This document shows, piece by piece, positions 22,695-35,225 of a stretch of 64,000 nucleotides of DNA. Location: positions 1 to 64,000 of the forward strand of contig JARKIF010000149.1 of assembly GCA_029378245.1 (NCBI GenBank), written 5' to 3'. Under the pieces are notes generated by a model that saw only the letters and a program-made list of their open reading frames with translations, was not told where the DNA came from and ran no database searches. Every line of letters begins with the position of its first letter. Position 1 is the first letter of the stretch. This DNA comes from Roridomyces roridus (taxonomy: Eukaryota > Basidiomycota > Agaricomycetes > Agaricales > Mycenaceae). The position numbers and the translations under genes were made by a program.

Positions 22695-23696
22695 GTGTGG
22701 GACGTTGAGTTGAAAGATAAGAGCTAGAGGTGGAAGTGCTTGAATTCGAGCGAAGGGAGACCACCAGGGTCGAGAGAGCGCAGGACAAGGGAGGTGAGAG
22801 GCAGTTGTCAAGAGATATAAGTATATGTGCATAGAACTGAGTTGGTCATGAGTTTGGAGCTTCTTGCATACCGACAATCGAAGATCTCCAGATATACCAA
22901 CTGCGACTGCCGTACAGGACAATGGCGGATATTCCAGAGATGGATAGATGAGTTCACAGCGGGTGGGTCGAGCTCGGCAGTCAATCAACCGTCGCAACGG
23001 ACAGCCGAACTATTTCAGTGGAAGCGGGGAAGCAGTGCGAACAATATATTGCAATATTGAACCCGTCCCAGCGTCCAGATACTCCATCAAATGTCCCTGT
23101 GTAGAGCTTCTTCAAAAAGAATTGCGGGAAAGAATCGAGATAACTCAGGGAGTGAACTCAAAGCTACTCGGGCCATGCACGTTACACCATTCTCACGGAT
23201 CCAATGCGTCAGTGAGTATTGCGGGTGTGTCGATTGCGGTACTTACCGCAGAGGGCACTCAGTATCTTACGAGGTGGTGCCATTCCAAACTCGGAGACCA
23301 CCTCTTCCAAAAGAGCCAGAGTAGTCATTGAAGACCAAGGAATTGGCGAGTCGGTCGGCTGTCCGATGTCGGACTGCGTCACAGCCAAGACGACGAGACA
23401 CGGAGTGATGCTCATTCCAGGGGGGTTCGAGTTCCGCCAAGGGTGCACGAGAGCTTGTTTTGTCTTATCAGCTGGGGAAGGTGGTGGTCGGGAAAGAGAG
23501 TGAGCTGACAGATTGACCAAACATCGACAAGTAAAGTGCCGTGATGCCTGCCGTTTCTCAGCACGTGATGCAGCCTCCTTTCTCTGACCAGTCTGAGTGA
23601 CCACCATGACCACACTCCACAAAGCATCCTCCCCCAGTACCTGCCGGCTTTCCACCAATGAAAATACCTACAGTCTTCACTCTCGTTGTCGCGCGT
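22695..23696. other. Unresolved region left of the hAT element
   Basis: A TATA-like GATATAAG lies at about 22811, upstream of the peptide gene. On the minus strand, 23658-23209 is open and includes MTTLALLEEVVSEFGMAPPR followed by a good donor (gtaagtac). This could be an exon of an unknown gene, but no family is recognised and no partner exons were found. The last 8 bases (23697-23704) are the hAT target duplication CTGGGACC. Confidence 0.3.
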
Positions 23697-23831
23697 CTGG
23701 GACCTAGGGCTGGGCACCGTAACCGTATCATTGCTGAACCTTTAGGTCTGGCTACCCAAGGCATCTTCGTTTTTGTCCATCAGTGGCAGTGCTTGTAATT
23801 GATTGATTGCCATGCCGAGATGCGCCTCGCT

Positions 23832-24420
23832 TCAAAGCTTCACGAGCTTACTAGTTGACAACCAGCTTTTCTGTCGTTCCAAAAGCACTCTGCAGCCATC
23901 CGAGTTAAATTTCAGCACCACAGGTTTGGGCCCAACATCTGAGCCGTCGATGCTACTAACATGCCGCACGAGCCACGATGTCCGTGACGGGAGAAAGGTG
24001 ATATGGGTCTGCATCCACTCCGTCTCCGTTTCCGCCGGATGCTTGAAGAACACCGCGTGGACAGTTCTTCCTTCACCCCTCTCCCAATGCATATGCGCGC
24101 CAATAAATGTATTGAGTATGTGTGGACTGTCTCTCTTCCACTTGAATTCAACCAGCATCTGAGGTAGGTTCAAATCCTGATCCGAGTGTGGCCAGATCAT
24201 GATCATCACAGTCACCGCGGGCGCCTGCGGCGGCAGTGCGGCCTGACCCTGGTCTTTGTCTTTCTCACCATGACGGATTTTCTGCTGCGCGCGCTCAACT
24301 CGCGGCCGACCATTCAATCGAACTTCTGGACCGGCGGCACTTTGTTTTACACCAATCAGCTCCTCGATGCAAGCTGCATTACATCCCCTGCAGCTCCTCT
24401 CTCAACCTCAGAGTCTCTGG
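23832..24420 (-). CDS. Unknown ORF inside the hAT left arm
   Basis: A minus-strand frame of about 190 residues, open from near 24420 to the stop at 23832. It has an N-terminal Cys-bearing part (GCNAACIEELIGVKQ), a charged stretch (RVERAQQKIRHGEKDKDQGQ) and a C-terminal part rich in Trp, His and aromatic residues (IMIWPHSDQDLNLPQ, LVEFKWKRDSPHI, NTFIGAHMHWERG). I do not recognise it. Its length and non-repetitive composition suggest coding, but the start and any upstream exon are unknown. It may be cargo of the hAT element or of another element nested in it. Confidence 0.35.
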
Positions 24421-25849
24421 TATTTCTCTCAAATGCTGGCACGCACGCTCAGCTGACAGCTGCTGACTGATGTACAACCCTTTTCGACAGAGTCCTGTAT
24501 TCAGACGTGCCGGGACATAGATGTGGACTTTCGACTCCACATATGACCTTTCCCCTCAATTTCTCACTTTGCCACACACATCTGTGGGTTCCAACCTTGT
24601 CTTCTGTTGCGAGACGGCTAGCGGCTAAGTCAGCCCAATAGCTCATAGAGTCATAGCCATCTTTCTGTTGGCCAAAACCAAAACTTCTGCTCCAGGCTAC
24701 CGTCCGCTGGGAATATTCTCGCCTCCAAAGTCATGAAAAATGGCAAAATTTTCAAGACCCCGCTGCTTGATCTCACACGTCTCGATCTCGGCAGTCCTTC
24801 CGACTCCTTCAACGCCCACTATTTCCTGCAGTCCACGAAATTCTTTGGCTGCCGGTAAGTATCGTTGTCTCCAACTTTGCTCCAACTCATCTCAATCTTA
24901 TTTGCACTAGTCAGGGTCTAGCTTACATCTTAGAACGTCTATGCCTGCCAGTGGGCGATCATCGTCGATTTGATTTATGCACTTCCGAGTCCCTTTGATC
25001 TCTCCGTTCTTGACGTCGCGTCGGGTTCTAATTATTTAACACGCGCAGGTTTTCAGGAACGCAAGTCTCCTTTCGGTCAGAGTCCATGTTCGCCAATGTT
25101 CAACCATTTCGTTGATAGTACTTGTGACGCTCGTGGTGTCAATGACGTCGCGCTCGGGCGTGCCAATTTTGAGTGCTATTAGTACCAGCTGCTCATCTAA
25201 GCACTACCAGTGAGTGACCCTATCCCCAATGTCACCCGAATTCTGAGGAGATCCGCAGTTCTTCACCCAGCAGCCAGCTCAAAACTGGAGCATTTCCGCT
25301 GGATTGACTTTTAAATTATGGCCTGCCGCCCAGGAGAAGACATTAAGGGCGTGTTATGCGGCGTCCCGCAACGTGTTGATTCTCGATTCACGCGAACCGA
25401 AGCAGGACTCGGAAGTGAGTCTTCCCTCATTGTGGCCTTTGCATTAATATTTCGTTCTGTTCATACTGAATTCGATTGCATGAACAAGTGGTGCGATATC
25501 CTCCAAGTGGTACCCTGGCTTACTGCAAAGACTGAAATGGTCTGCGCTGCTAGACCCCGAGTTATTTTGCTCGTAATAATATGTTGGGCATGGAATCAAG
25601 AGGTAAGTTGATTTCGCGCTGTTAATGCTGAAATTGGCGCTCCGTCCCACTTTTCCATCTGCGTGTACATATGCGACACTTTCCGCACCTGCCAGTGGCT
25701 CAATGTAAAACATCTATCAGTAATGGCCCGGATTGGACTGCCGGAGTGGGGCGTAGGCACACTTTGTTTCGTTGAACCACTTCGCTGTTAGCCTTCCCCG
25801 GCCGTTGTCTGCCGGGATACACGAGATACGGCCGTCACATACATTAAGA
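24421..25849. other. Possible exons, unassigned
   Basis: Plus-strand open stretches with plausible splice donors (for example SFNAHYFLQSTKFFGCR before gtaagtatc near 24856, and NVYACQWAIIVDLIYALPSP near 24930-24990) hint at a gene. No family is recognised and the exons do not join into one clear frame. Confidence 0.2.
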
Positions 25850-26800
25850 GGCGGCACATCGTCATGCACGCTTTCGAGAGAAACGACTCATTCTGATAAT
25901 GAGCCGTGTTTCACGTCAGATGCGGCTCATTCGGAGTCATTCCCCGTGGATGACTCTCCCATCGGCGCCAGCGCGACCAGCCTACATTTGGCCTGCTTTC
26001 GTCGTCGATCAAATTTGGGCTTCATGTTCCAAGGACCTAAGTACCTACACATGGGAATCCTGAGCATGTGCAGAGCAAACGAACGAACCGAGTCCACCCA
26101 GAGCGGGGAGGCTTAACAGCGGGATTGGAACGAGAATATGAAATTTAGAGCATCTTAAACCAATCGTAAACGGCTAAGTAGTATGTAGATAGAACGAGCC
26201 GACGCCGCACCCGAAATGGACGACGCGGACGGAGGGCAAGGGAGTCGCGCTCCACAGAAAAGGCATCACAATGTTTGTCAAGCGTTGCGGCCCCAAAAAC
26301 GACCAGTAGAAACGACGATAGGCTCACAGGAAGTGACGCCCGCCGCATCGTCCGCCCGTCCGCCCGTCCGCCGATCCCACCTCGCGCCAGCCACCAACCA
26401 TCCATCCGAACGCCAAACGAAGATGAAATCAAATGAAACTTACCCGTTGATACTATGTCTTCTGCACGTTCCTATCCATCATGTACCGCGTCTGCGGCGT
26501 TCCAGCCTTGTGTACCCGATCAAACGACCAGCGTGGCGAGCGAGCATTGGCGAAAGCGGCCCCACCTCCAGCAGGAAAGCTTCACCCGATGACATGACCA
26601 ACGACGGTGTTGGCGTCCTGGGTGGGCAGATGGTAGTCGGGAGAGAGGACTCAGAGAAGCCATTGACGTGATCCGCTTGTGGTCTGATTGCTTTGATCGG
26701 CAATCCCACGGGGATGTGCCGCATCTCGTTGAAACACGGCTCATTCCCTGAATGTGCCGTTTCTCTCAGATCTATGTGCCTTGTCTCAATGTATGTTATG
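25850..26800. repeat. Inverted-repeat pair nested in the hAT left arm
   Basis: About 110 bp around 25850-25970 (core AATGAGCCGTGTTTCA, then GATGCGGC and CCCCGTGG) recurs in reverse orientation around 26705-26800. Identity is partial, with small indels. The motif GTTGTCTGCCGGG also appears directly repeated outside both arms (about 25803 and 26820). This looks like a separate small TIR element inside the larger hAT. Confidence 0.5.
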
Positions 26801-26959
26801 TCCTCGTCTTGTATATCCTCGTTGTCTGCCGGGTATGTATGTACTTATCCACCCAGAAACTGAACTTAAGATTGAAGATTTTGCTCTACTGGATGCTGTA
26901 GAAATGAACAAGAAACAGAGCGAAAGGTTCAGCACCCGCCTCGAAGAGGCCCAATCCCA

Positions 26960-27110
26960 AGTCATACGGAATACGGCTCCGTAATACGGACACGGTACCG
27001 TGTCGGGTCCCCTCATGGCCAATTGGACACGGCACGGACACGGTACGGAGAGAAGCCGTATCTGCCGTGTGAATACGGCCGTAACGGCCGTATTACGGCG
27101 AATACGGAAC
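26960..27110. repeat. hAT subterminal repeats, left arm (TACGGCCGTA type)
   Basis: Dense copies of TACGG, CCGTA, GGTACCG and the palindrome TACGGCCGTA. The same motifs fill 35084-35225 just inside the right terminus. On the left they lie 3.25 kb from the terminus instead of adjacent to it, suggesting that foreign DNA separates the tip from its subterminal region. Confidence 0.65.
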
Positions 27111-27826
27111 AATTCAAACAATATTTGGCGGTGCCTGCTAGTAGATCGGCAATCATGAATGACGAATCACACACACTTTTGACCCAAACGCTCATGTACA
27201 CCCATCCAGGTCAGTCCCATACCAGCTATACGTCCTCTATGACGACTGCTACTGTATGCCAGACCTATCTGCCCCATTCTCTTGACCTCCGTCTGTAGGA
27301 TACCGCTTAAGGCTACGGCGCGCCGCCCATCGTCGGCTACGCACCGATCGTACTATACCTCTCGGGCTCGTTCCAAACGCGTCAAACTACCGAACTCATC
27401 CATTAGAATGATATTTGAGCCTCTCCTCTACTAGTCTCACCAACGGCTGGAACCTCTGGCACGGTGTCTCATTGCGCCTGTATGCCTAGGTCTGCGGACT
27501 CCCCGCTCTTCGTTGGGTCCTCCCGCTTTCCTGCGATGCTTCGACCGCCCCAATCACTCAGCTCCACACTAACACTATCCGAGCAGCGCCCATGCAAGTC
27601 ACCACTGGGCCAAATGCGCAGGGGGGAATTCAAATTTGTGGAGCCAGGTGAGATACTGCGCGTCCCTGCACTCCGAGCACGCCGTGAAATGTATCTTGCT
27701 GACGGTTCCTGCGGAGGTGTTCCGCATTTTATTCATCATGTTCACGTAGCTGACCATTGTAAATAGCTGGTCGTCGCATTTGCAACCAGAACGAACAATC
27801 CCCGCCCTTGCACTGTGTCTCTCAAT

Positions 27827-28378
27827 ATGACCGGTCCGGTTCTCGTGCCGACCACCGATCCCCCAATCGAAAAATACTATTCAAGTTTGTCTTGTCTTCT
27901 ATTGGTTCTCACATGAGTCTCACCAATGAACAGCAACCCGTGGTTGCATAAAACCGACTACAGCTGATGCTGCGGCGTTTGCGGGAGCGTTTCCGCTTTG
28001 GCTCGTCGCTAACGTTGTCCTGCTGATGTTCCCAACCTCACTGCTCGTTGCGGCGCACCTCTGTGGTCATTCTGGGTCCATATTCTCAACTTTCACTCCT
28101 GGTGCTTGCCTGTATCTTTTGGCATTCTTCGGGATCGTGACCATTGTGTTGGGTGCGTGGAATTCCATCCAAATGTTTTTGATCACTGACCAGCGGGCAG
28201 TGAATGCGATTTTCCCCTCATTTATGCGCTATGCTTCGGTCCACAAAAGCCTGAACGAGAGGAGGAAACGCACACATTGGTCCTTCATCACGCCCCGGCG
28301 TTGGGGGCAGTACGCGCCCGAAAACCGGTGTTATTCGGTCTTCATTCGTGGGCTCCTCGCATCCACAGTCGTTCTCAG
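27827..28378 (+). CDS. Two-TM membrane protein of unknown function within the hAT element
   Basis: Starts at ATG 27827 (MTGPVLVPTTDPPIEKYY). A 49-base intron (27885-27933) leads to a long exon with two hydrophobic helices (FPLWLVANVVLLMFPTSLLV and ACLYLLAFFGIVTIVLGAWN). A hydrophilic His/Arg-rich part follows (KSLNERRKRTHWSF, ITPRRWGQYAPENRC). A donor gtacgtg at 28379 ends the exon; the next exon is unclear because the sequence runs into the start of the hAT transposase. The family is not recognised. It could be a host gene fragment captured by the transposon or a chimeric first exon of the transposase. Confidence 0.4.
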
Positions 28379-28544
28379 TACGTGTTTGAATTAAGGCTCT
28401 TCCTCAGAGACTCACTCTCTTACAAGTGTGACGAAGGCGTCCACAGTCTTACAGCTGGAGCTGCTTCTCGTTTGCCACTCAAACCCTGCTGTCTACCGCC
28501 CTATTATGGATATTCCACACTTCTACACCAATGGTTGTGTCAAT

Positions 28545-31517
28545 AATGCAATGTCCCCGGTGATAAGTGGGGGCAATGTTGCATTATTCGCGGCCTCTCA
28601 CCGCCGGTGAGATGGTAGGGTAATGCATTGTCCCGTTGTTTTGTGTGCAAGGGTTAACAGGCCTGGGTAACTGAGGTAAGCTTCAAATAAGTCCTCCGAG
28701 CATCGCGGACATGCCATTTCTGGAAGGTGTCGGTTCCTTTGTACTTAACATTGATGCCGGATCGTTTTTACTGAGCGATCCAGTGATCTTTGGGACATAC
28801 ATATGACAGAGATCAATGGCAGCCCAAAAAGGTCCACAGATCAAAAATCCACAGCCCGGCACAATTGTTACCATCGCAATTGATGTGATGTATCAAAAAA
28901 TCAAAATCATAGAGCGGCTCAAGGGCTACAAGGGTTGTCAACATGTGTTTTAGCTCAAATGGCTTGGTTAGGCTGTAAAATGCAAAATACATTCCCAGAC
29001 CAGAGTCTTTTTGATCAAGTGAGGGTGAGCGCCCATGTGGTTGTCCCAAAGATCTGGGTTATCATGGCCTTGTTGTCTACTAGTATGTTCCCTGTGCCTG
29101 CTGCATTCTCTTTTGCTCTGAGGTCCCGGGTTCAATCCCTGGCCTCCTCTTTTTTTTCTCCTGTCCCCAGCAGACAATTCCTGATGACACCAGGCATCAC
29201 AGGATGCTAGCATGATGTGCTGCAACATCACAGTGCCACCAGAACTCTATGTACCTCAAGTTTCCAGTGAATTTGATGCCGATTTCCAATTGTAGCCACT
29301 ACGCTTTTGTCCCAAAAAGGCAATTTTTGAGTTTCTGGCCTCTCTGGGCTTCCCATGTTGATTGCTGACAGAATTTTCCACCAGGTATGTTTCTTGCAGT
29401 CTATTGATATGTAACTGTGGCCATTCAAGCTTCCAATGACCCTGTTGTACACCTGTAATTGCACAAATAGACCGGCTTTGGTTGATCTCCCAATATTACC
29501 TCCCTTTTGGTTCCCTAATACTGCAGCTGCACCTCAGAGAGGTACCTAGAGTCATAGAGATGAGCTCAAAGCAATATGGCCCCAGGTGCATACCTTGAAG
29601 CTGACTTGCAAATGAATCAGTGAAAATGCTGATGTGACTGAAGGCACTGATAATGTCCATTGAGCCTGTGATCCAGGGGCTCATGAACTTGATGGCATGT
29701 CTAATTATCCATTGCAAGTGACAACTTACCTAAGACTCTCCAACAGACAAGGCAATTGTGTGATACTGCCTGCAACAGACTGTTGCCTACATTGTGCATT
29801 CCCTAGATTTTCCCTGGTGATACAAATAGCTCAGGGGATCTCTGATAGTGTACAGACAGGCTTAAGAGCCAGAGATCACTGATTCATGGACTCAGAAACA
29901 CAAGTTTGAAGAGCATATATTTTGTGATCAATTCAGTGATTGGGCACTAAGGAGGTTGAATAAAGCATATCAGAGACTAGAAGTGGGCAAAGGACGTTCT
30001 AAGCACCTCAAATGAGCTTTATATCATCAGATTTGGCGAAGAACTGAGAGAGTTCTGTTCAAGTGGTGTCCGAGCAAATGGCTGAAATCTTACCTCACAA
30101 CCGTGACATCCCTCCACCCATCCAGATGCAGCTTGTTCATTTTCCACTTCAATGGATGTATTGGCAACTAGGAACATGTTCCACCTAAGTTTCAGCCATT
30201 GATTGGGCCTACAGAACCCCCCAGAGCAGGAACTCAGGGCATCAGTGCAAAATGATCCTGGTTGTATCTCAGGTTACAACCCCTAGCTGTGTGATTTCTC
30301 ATATCAGGCTGGTAAATTATGCCCATTGAATATCCTTTAGGCCATAGGATTGAGCACATGAACTGTACAGGAGGAGAAATGGTGCAGAGTTGATTTTGAC
30401 CAAGTTGTGGCAGAATCTCTTTGGACTGACTGGATGCTGTGAAACTAGCTTTCAATTCCAGTTTGGAGAGTATCTGGGCGTCCCAGACCTCTTGAGATCA
30501 CATAGAATAGTCTCTCTATCAGCTCATACCACAAGATCAATCACTGGCTTGATGCACCTGGTATTATTCCCCAATGGTCTGAGCACTTAGTTTTCAGCAA
30601 TGAGGTTCATTGAATCATATGTGAAAACACTGAGGAGGATCCTATAAACTATTGAACAAGGCTAGCAAATGTGATCATGAATTGCAACAAGGGCTCTCTA
30701 TTCAACCCATACAGTGTCCTGATCATGTTCTGTTGCTTTCCAATAGGAGCAAAAGGATGTATAATGCATCCCAGAACAATGTCTGATCAGCATGCATCCC
30801 AGAATGCAGAGGGTTCTGCTTAAATTCACTCAAACTGGTGAAAATTCCCTTTTTGGGAAAAAAGCGTAGTGGCTCATGTCAATCAGGGCTGTCATCAAGT
30901 CCGGAAGTTGAAGCATTTCACAAGGTTCTGCTCACATTGAGGGTTTGCTTGTGATGAAAATACATACTAAATGAATGGTGTTACACATTTCTGGGTACAG
31001 AGGGAAAGCCAGGAGAAAAAAAGGGGGCACCCGGGTTTTGATGCCAGCTTTTCCACAGTGTTTTGCATTCCCTGAGCTAACCAAGCATTTCCAGTCAAAG
31101 GTATATGGGAAGCTCCTGTAGGCCGGAATGCGGGCCACAAATTTGATGTCCATCATGATTTGATGGCTGATGCGATGAGCCGCATCTGCAATTGATCAAC
31201 AGTGGCTACTGGCAATGACCATCAGAAAATGATCTAACTCATCACCATCAAAAACTGATCCGTCTATCAAAAATGATTCCTCCATCCATCGCCATCAAAA
31301 ATGATCCAGCGATAACCGTGATCAAACAACAGCGATCAATCTGAGAATGAAAACTATACCATTAAAAAGGCCATTTGAAATGTGAAATTAAACTCAGAAA
31401 TAAAACCCTGAGGCCCTCAAAAACAACGGGACATTGCATTACCATCCATCTCACGGGCGGTGAGAGACCGTCAATAATGCAACATTGCCCCCACCTATCA
31501 CCGGGGCCATTGCATTA
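28545..31517. mobile_element. 3.0 kb non-coding TIR element nested in the hAT gene
   Basis: The ends are inverted copies of about 100 bp starting AATGCAATG and including CCCCGGTGATA, GGGGGCAATGTTGCATTATT and CTCACCG. AAT flanks both sides (28542-28544 and 31518-31520); a TA target is an alternative reading. The interior has no coding frame. Near the right end (31195-31330) a run of ATCA-AAAATGATC-like motifs looks like subterminal binding sites. It interrupts codon 13 of the hAT transposase without shifting the frame on either side. Confidence 0.85.
29065..29157 (+). other. tRNA-like pol III promoter pair, SINE-head candidate
   Basis: TGGCCTTGTTG (29065-29075) fits an A box and GGTTCAATCCC (29129-29139) fits a B box, 54 bp apart. 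A run of eight or more T at about 29149 could terminate pol III. The sequence does not fold as a clean tRNA cloverleaf, so a tRNA-derived SINE head is more likely than a tRNA gene. Confidence 0.35.
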
Positions 31518-34500
31518 ATGGTACAGTTATTACTCACTTCTACGAGACGGTCGAGAGTTTTCCGCGGTGCTTGTCTATGGATCAAACCTTGGAGGAGGCT
31601 GGTATCGGGCCGGATAGCCACATTTATGTACGGTTTCCACTTTGTGGAGGTGCGCCGGGCAGCTCAGCAGAGGCATCTACAGGTTTGTGCTATTCATTCC
31701 GTGCCCAACAAATACTCAGTGCCGTTGCAGCAAACTCCCGACGAAAGCGAGGCAGCTCCAGCAAATACACCGATGCCATCGCTGCTGAACGTCTCGACGA
31801 GGAAGGCAATCCTGCGCCGTCCGCTTCCACATCACGCAAACGCCAACGCAAACGCCAGAAGCAAAAGAAGACGTCTAGGGCCTCGGACGATTCCGACGAT
31901 GACAACTACAGCTCAGACTCCTCCAGTAGCAGCTCAACGCAGTCGGAGGAGAGCGATGGTATCGAAATAATCACGAACGCGGAGGTGAGTTGTTTGTGGC
32001 AATTCTTTCCGTCGCTGAGCCACATATACAGCTTGCCGACTCCTTGCCCTCGAAGACGGTGGTCCAGACATCGAGACGGAAAGGGAAGGAACCGGAGAAG
32101 GGGAAGACGAAGAAACCGAGCAAGAAACGAAGAAAGGTGAGTGCACAGACTCCAACGATGCCGGCGCATCTGCTTACTCGGACATAGAAGGACGCGCTCC
32201 CAACTATCTCTGTGAGCGGGCCAGCAGTGTCATCGTCCTCAGTCGCACGAGCCACTGAAGCAACACCTGCCACTGAAACAAACTCGGAGGTTTGTTCCTC
32301 ACGTTAATTTGTGTCCGAGTGCTGATTCTTCCTACAGAAGGTCACCAAGCGCAAAAACGCCGTATTCCTGTTCTTTGAGCAGGTTACAGCAGACGCGGAT
32401 GGTACGGTCGAGGATGGGACGAAGTATTATCGGTGTTATCACGGGAACCGGAAGGTTGTGAAGCTGACGAAGAAAATGAAAGGAAACTTGGCCAGTGAGT
32501 TCCCGTTAGCTGTCTAGATTCATTCTCAACCATGCCACGGACCTCATCGGTCATCTTCAACGGACGTTCCCTGCGCACTTCCGCTTGTGTTCGGTACTCA
32601 ATCAGCGTCTCGAACCGCCGACCCAGGATGAGATTCACATTGCCAACGGCACAAAGGTGATGGACCCGGCGATCGCCAAGAAGTATCTCGCCGAACTGGA
32701 TGTTATCTCTGGGAATATCAAAGAGATGCTCATGAAGCAGATGGACAAGGCCAAGGTGAGTTCATCTTTCTCACCCGTAGGATCATAAGAACTTACCTTG
32801 CCAGGAACCATGGGACCAGAAGGAGTTTGACACATTGGTCGCCAAGTGGTGTGCTGCATGTGATCAGCCTTTCTCGGTCGTCGAGGAGCCCGAGTTCCGC
32901 GAGATGCTCGAATACGCGTATTACCACAACGCGCCGGGTAAATTTCGGCTTCCGACGCGTCGTAATCTGCGTGAAGCGGTCTTGGACTTGAGGAGGGACA
33001 TGGTTGAGGGGTTCAGAGCGATGTTTGCAGTATGTGCTTTCAAATTGTTCCCATATATCTATATCTCTCATTTACACACAGGAAAACACGTCCAACTTCA
33101 CCCTGTCCCTCGACTTGTGGACTTCGTCGAATGGCTACGCATTCATGGCCATTGTTATTCATTATATCAGCAACACGGGGACTCTTGGTTCGTCCATTTT
33201 ATGTCCATTTATTTCCAACTGACAAGAAATTAATCTCGAACGCAGAAGAATGTCTGATTGATTTCCGAGAGCTCACTGGGGAGCATTCCGGAGAAAACAT
33301 GGCGGCGGCAGTCTGGGAGACCCTGGAACTCTATGGTATCGAGGGCCGGGTGTGTAGCCGTCAATTTAGACGTCAAATCTAATCTGATGCATCCTTCAAC
33401 CTCAGATTATTGCATTCGTCATGGACAATGCTACGAACAACGATACACTGGTGGAGTATTTCAGGCAGCGTTGCACGGAGAAGGGTATTTATTTTGACTC
33501 CCGCAACGCGCATATGCGTTGTATGCCTCACACCGTTCATCTTGCGGCGCTCAAGGTGAATTCCCGCAGATATCTTCCATGCGAGCACTGACATTCCGTA
33601 GTTGCTTGAAGCCATTGGTGCCCTCGTCAAGGAGACGGCCGACCGTCTTTCTCGGTCATATCAAGAGGCCGCAAGTGACCCGTTGGTATTAGATGACGAC
33701 GAGGAAGCAGAGGATCTGCGGATGGACGACGAGGAGGATTCAGCTGAGGCGATAGCAAGCTCGACAGGTGTGATTGGCCGAGCCGTCTTCAAGGTGAGTG
33801 GCCTTCCAAAAAAAAAAAGATATACCACCTGATCACGATTGCCAGCTACGCAAGATCGTCCGCTATGTTCGCAGCAGTCCCCAACAACGTCAGGCATGGA
33901 ACCTACGCGTCGCGGAGTCAAACGCGTCGTTTGTTGGCCGTGCCAAGATGCTGATTCTCGATGTTCGCACTCGCTGGTCATCGACACACCAAATGTTGAG
34001 TGCGTCTCATCGTTCCATGTCGAGGCACCCCTACTCATTTTCTTCAGGTCGTGCGCTCGGCTTTAGAAACTCCGTTGATGCCTACGTTGCTCTGAACCGG
34101 AACATGCGGTCCTTTGAGCTCAACGAACCAGAGTGGAAGGCACTGGAATTGGTCCAGAAATGGTTGCAGCGGTTGCAGGAAGCGACCACGCAGATGTCGA
34201 CATCCAAGAAGCCAATGCTCTCATCGTGCCACGCCGTGTTCTGTGAGCTGCAAGAGCATCTCCGTGACACGCTCCGCACTCTACCCGACGATGTTGACTC
34301 CACGCTCAAGATTGCGCTTACTGATGCTCATCGCAAACTCAGTGATTACTTCACGAAATTCGACGAGTCTGAATACTACACATGGGCTGCTCGTACGTGG
34401 TTCTATTCACGTGAATTACCGTGTTTCTGACTCGTGCACAGTTTTAGATCCCCGCATTTCATACGAGGGCCTCTCCCAGGACTACGAACACGACCCGGAT

Positions 34501-35083
34501 CTGCTCGCGACAGCTCAAGTGGGCAAGGCCAACCTTGAGATGCACTTCAAAACGTTCTACGCAACATCAGGCACCACTGAGCCCACGACAACCTCCACCG
34601 ACAACCTTCCCTCTCCGCGCAAGTCGTTCGGGGCACGCTACTCGAAGCAAAAGTCCAGCACGGGAGTCAGCGAGTTGGATCGTTACTTTGCGCTGACCAG
34701 TAAACCTCTCCCATGGGAAGCAGACCCGATCGCGTGGTGGAACAGTCATCGTGAGAGTTTCCCGAACCTATATCGTCTCGTGCGCGATGTTCTGTGCATC
34801 CCCGGTATGTACTACCGGCGTCTATGTCGAATTACTCTGATCAGAATTATTCCAGGATCGGCGGTCTCTGTCGAACGTGTCTTTTCCGGTGGCCGCGACC
34901 TTATCGGCATTCGGCGGGCCAGTCTGCTGCCCGAAACTATTCGCAGCCTCATGCTGGTCAAGGCCCAACTTCACCTTTGTCGTAAAGCGGTGATTGATCT
35001 CGTCTCGGGAGGGCGCCTTGTAGTTCGACTTTGTTCTTAATTACTGTACAGCCCTTGTTATTTTCATTTTTTTCACTTTGTCC

Positions 35084-35225
35084 CGCCGTAAGTGGCCGTA
35101 TACGGCCGTATGCGGCACCGTACCGTACCGTTGGCGCTGAATGGCGGCAAACTACGGCCCGTAAGCTTACGGCCGTAAGCAAATACGGCCGTATAAATTA
35201 CGGCCGTGTCCGTTACGGTACGGTG
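35084..35225. repeat. hAT subterminal repeats, right arm
   Basis: Between the transposase stop and the right terminus, motifs GGCCGTA, TACGGCCGTA and GTACCGTACCG recur many times in both orientations. They match the motif set at 26960-27110 and are probably transposase-binding sites. Confidence 0.7.

Larger units (their letters stand above)
28506..35040 (+). pseudogene. hAT transposase gene with Ubl-like head, split by a nested element
   Basis: Transposase of the surrounding hAT element. After the nested element (28545-31517), the frame continues with a ubiquitin-like tail (MDQTLEEAGIGPDSHIYVRF, PLCGGAPGSS), a Ser/Asp-rich linker and a BED-like region (KNAVFLFFEQV, YYRCYHGNRKVVKL, NHATDLIGHLQRTFPAHFRL). 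Next come the RNase H-like core with LSLDLWTSSNGYAF and IIAFVMDNATNNDTL (acidic residues) and MPHTVHLAALK. It ends with the hAT dimerisation motif PGSAVSVERVFSGGRDLIG, then ASLLPETIRSLMLVKAQLHL. About a dozen short GT-AG introns keep the frame open from 31571 to 35040. The first 13 codons (MDIPHFYTNGCVN) lie left of the nested element and join in frame when it and one AAT are removed. Confidence 0.8.

Noticed and set aside
26216..26671. 151-residue plus-strand open frame
   Set aside because: It lies across the inverted-repeat element in the hAT arm, is low complexity, and has an overlapping antisense frame of similar length.
23732..26944. Separate transposon defined by the 12-bp inverted match TGCTGAACCTTT
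   Set aside because: No target duplication flanks it and the match is short; kept only as a hint within the hAT finding.
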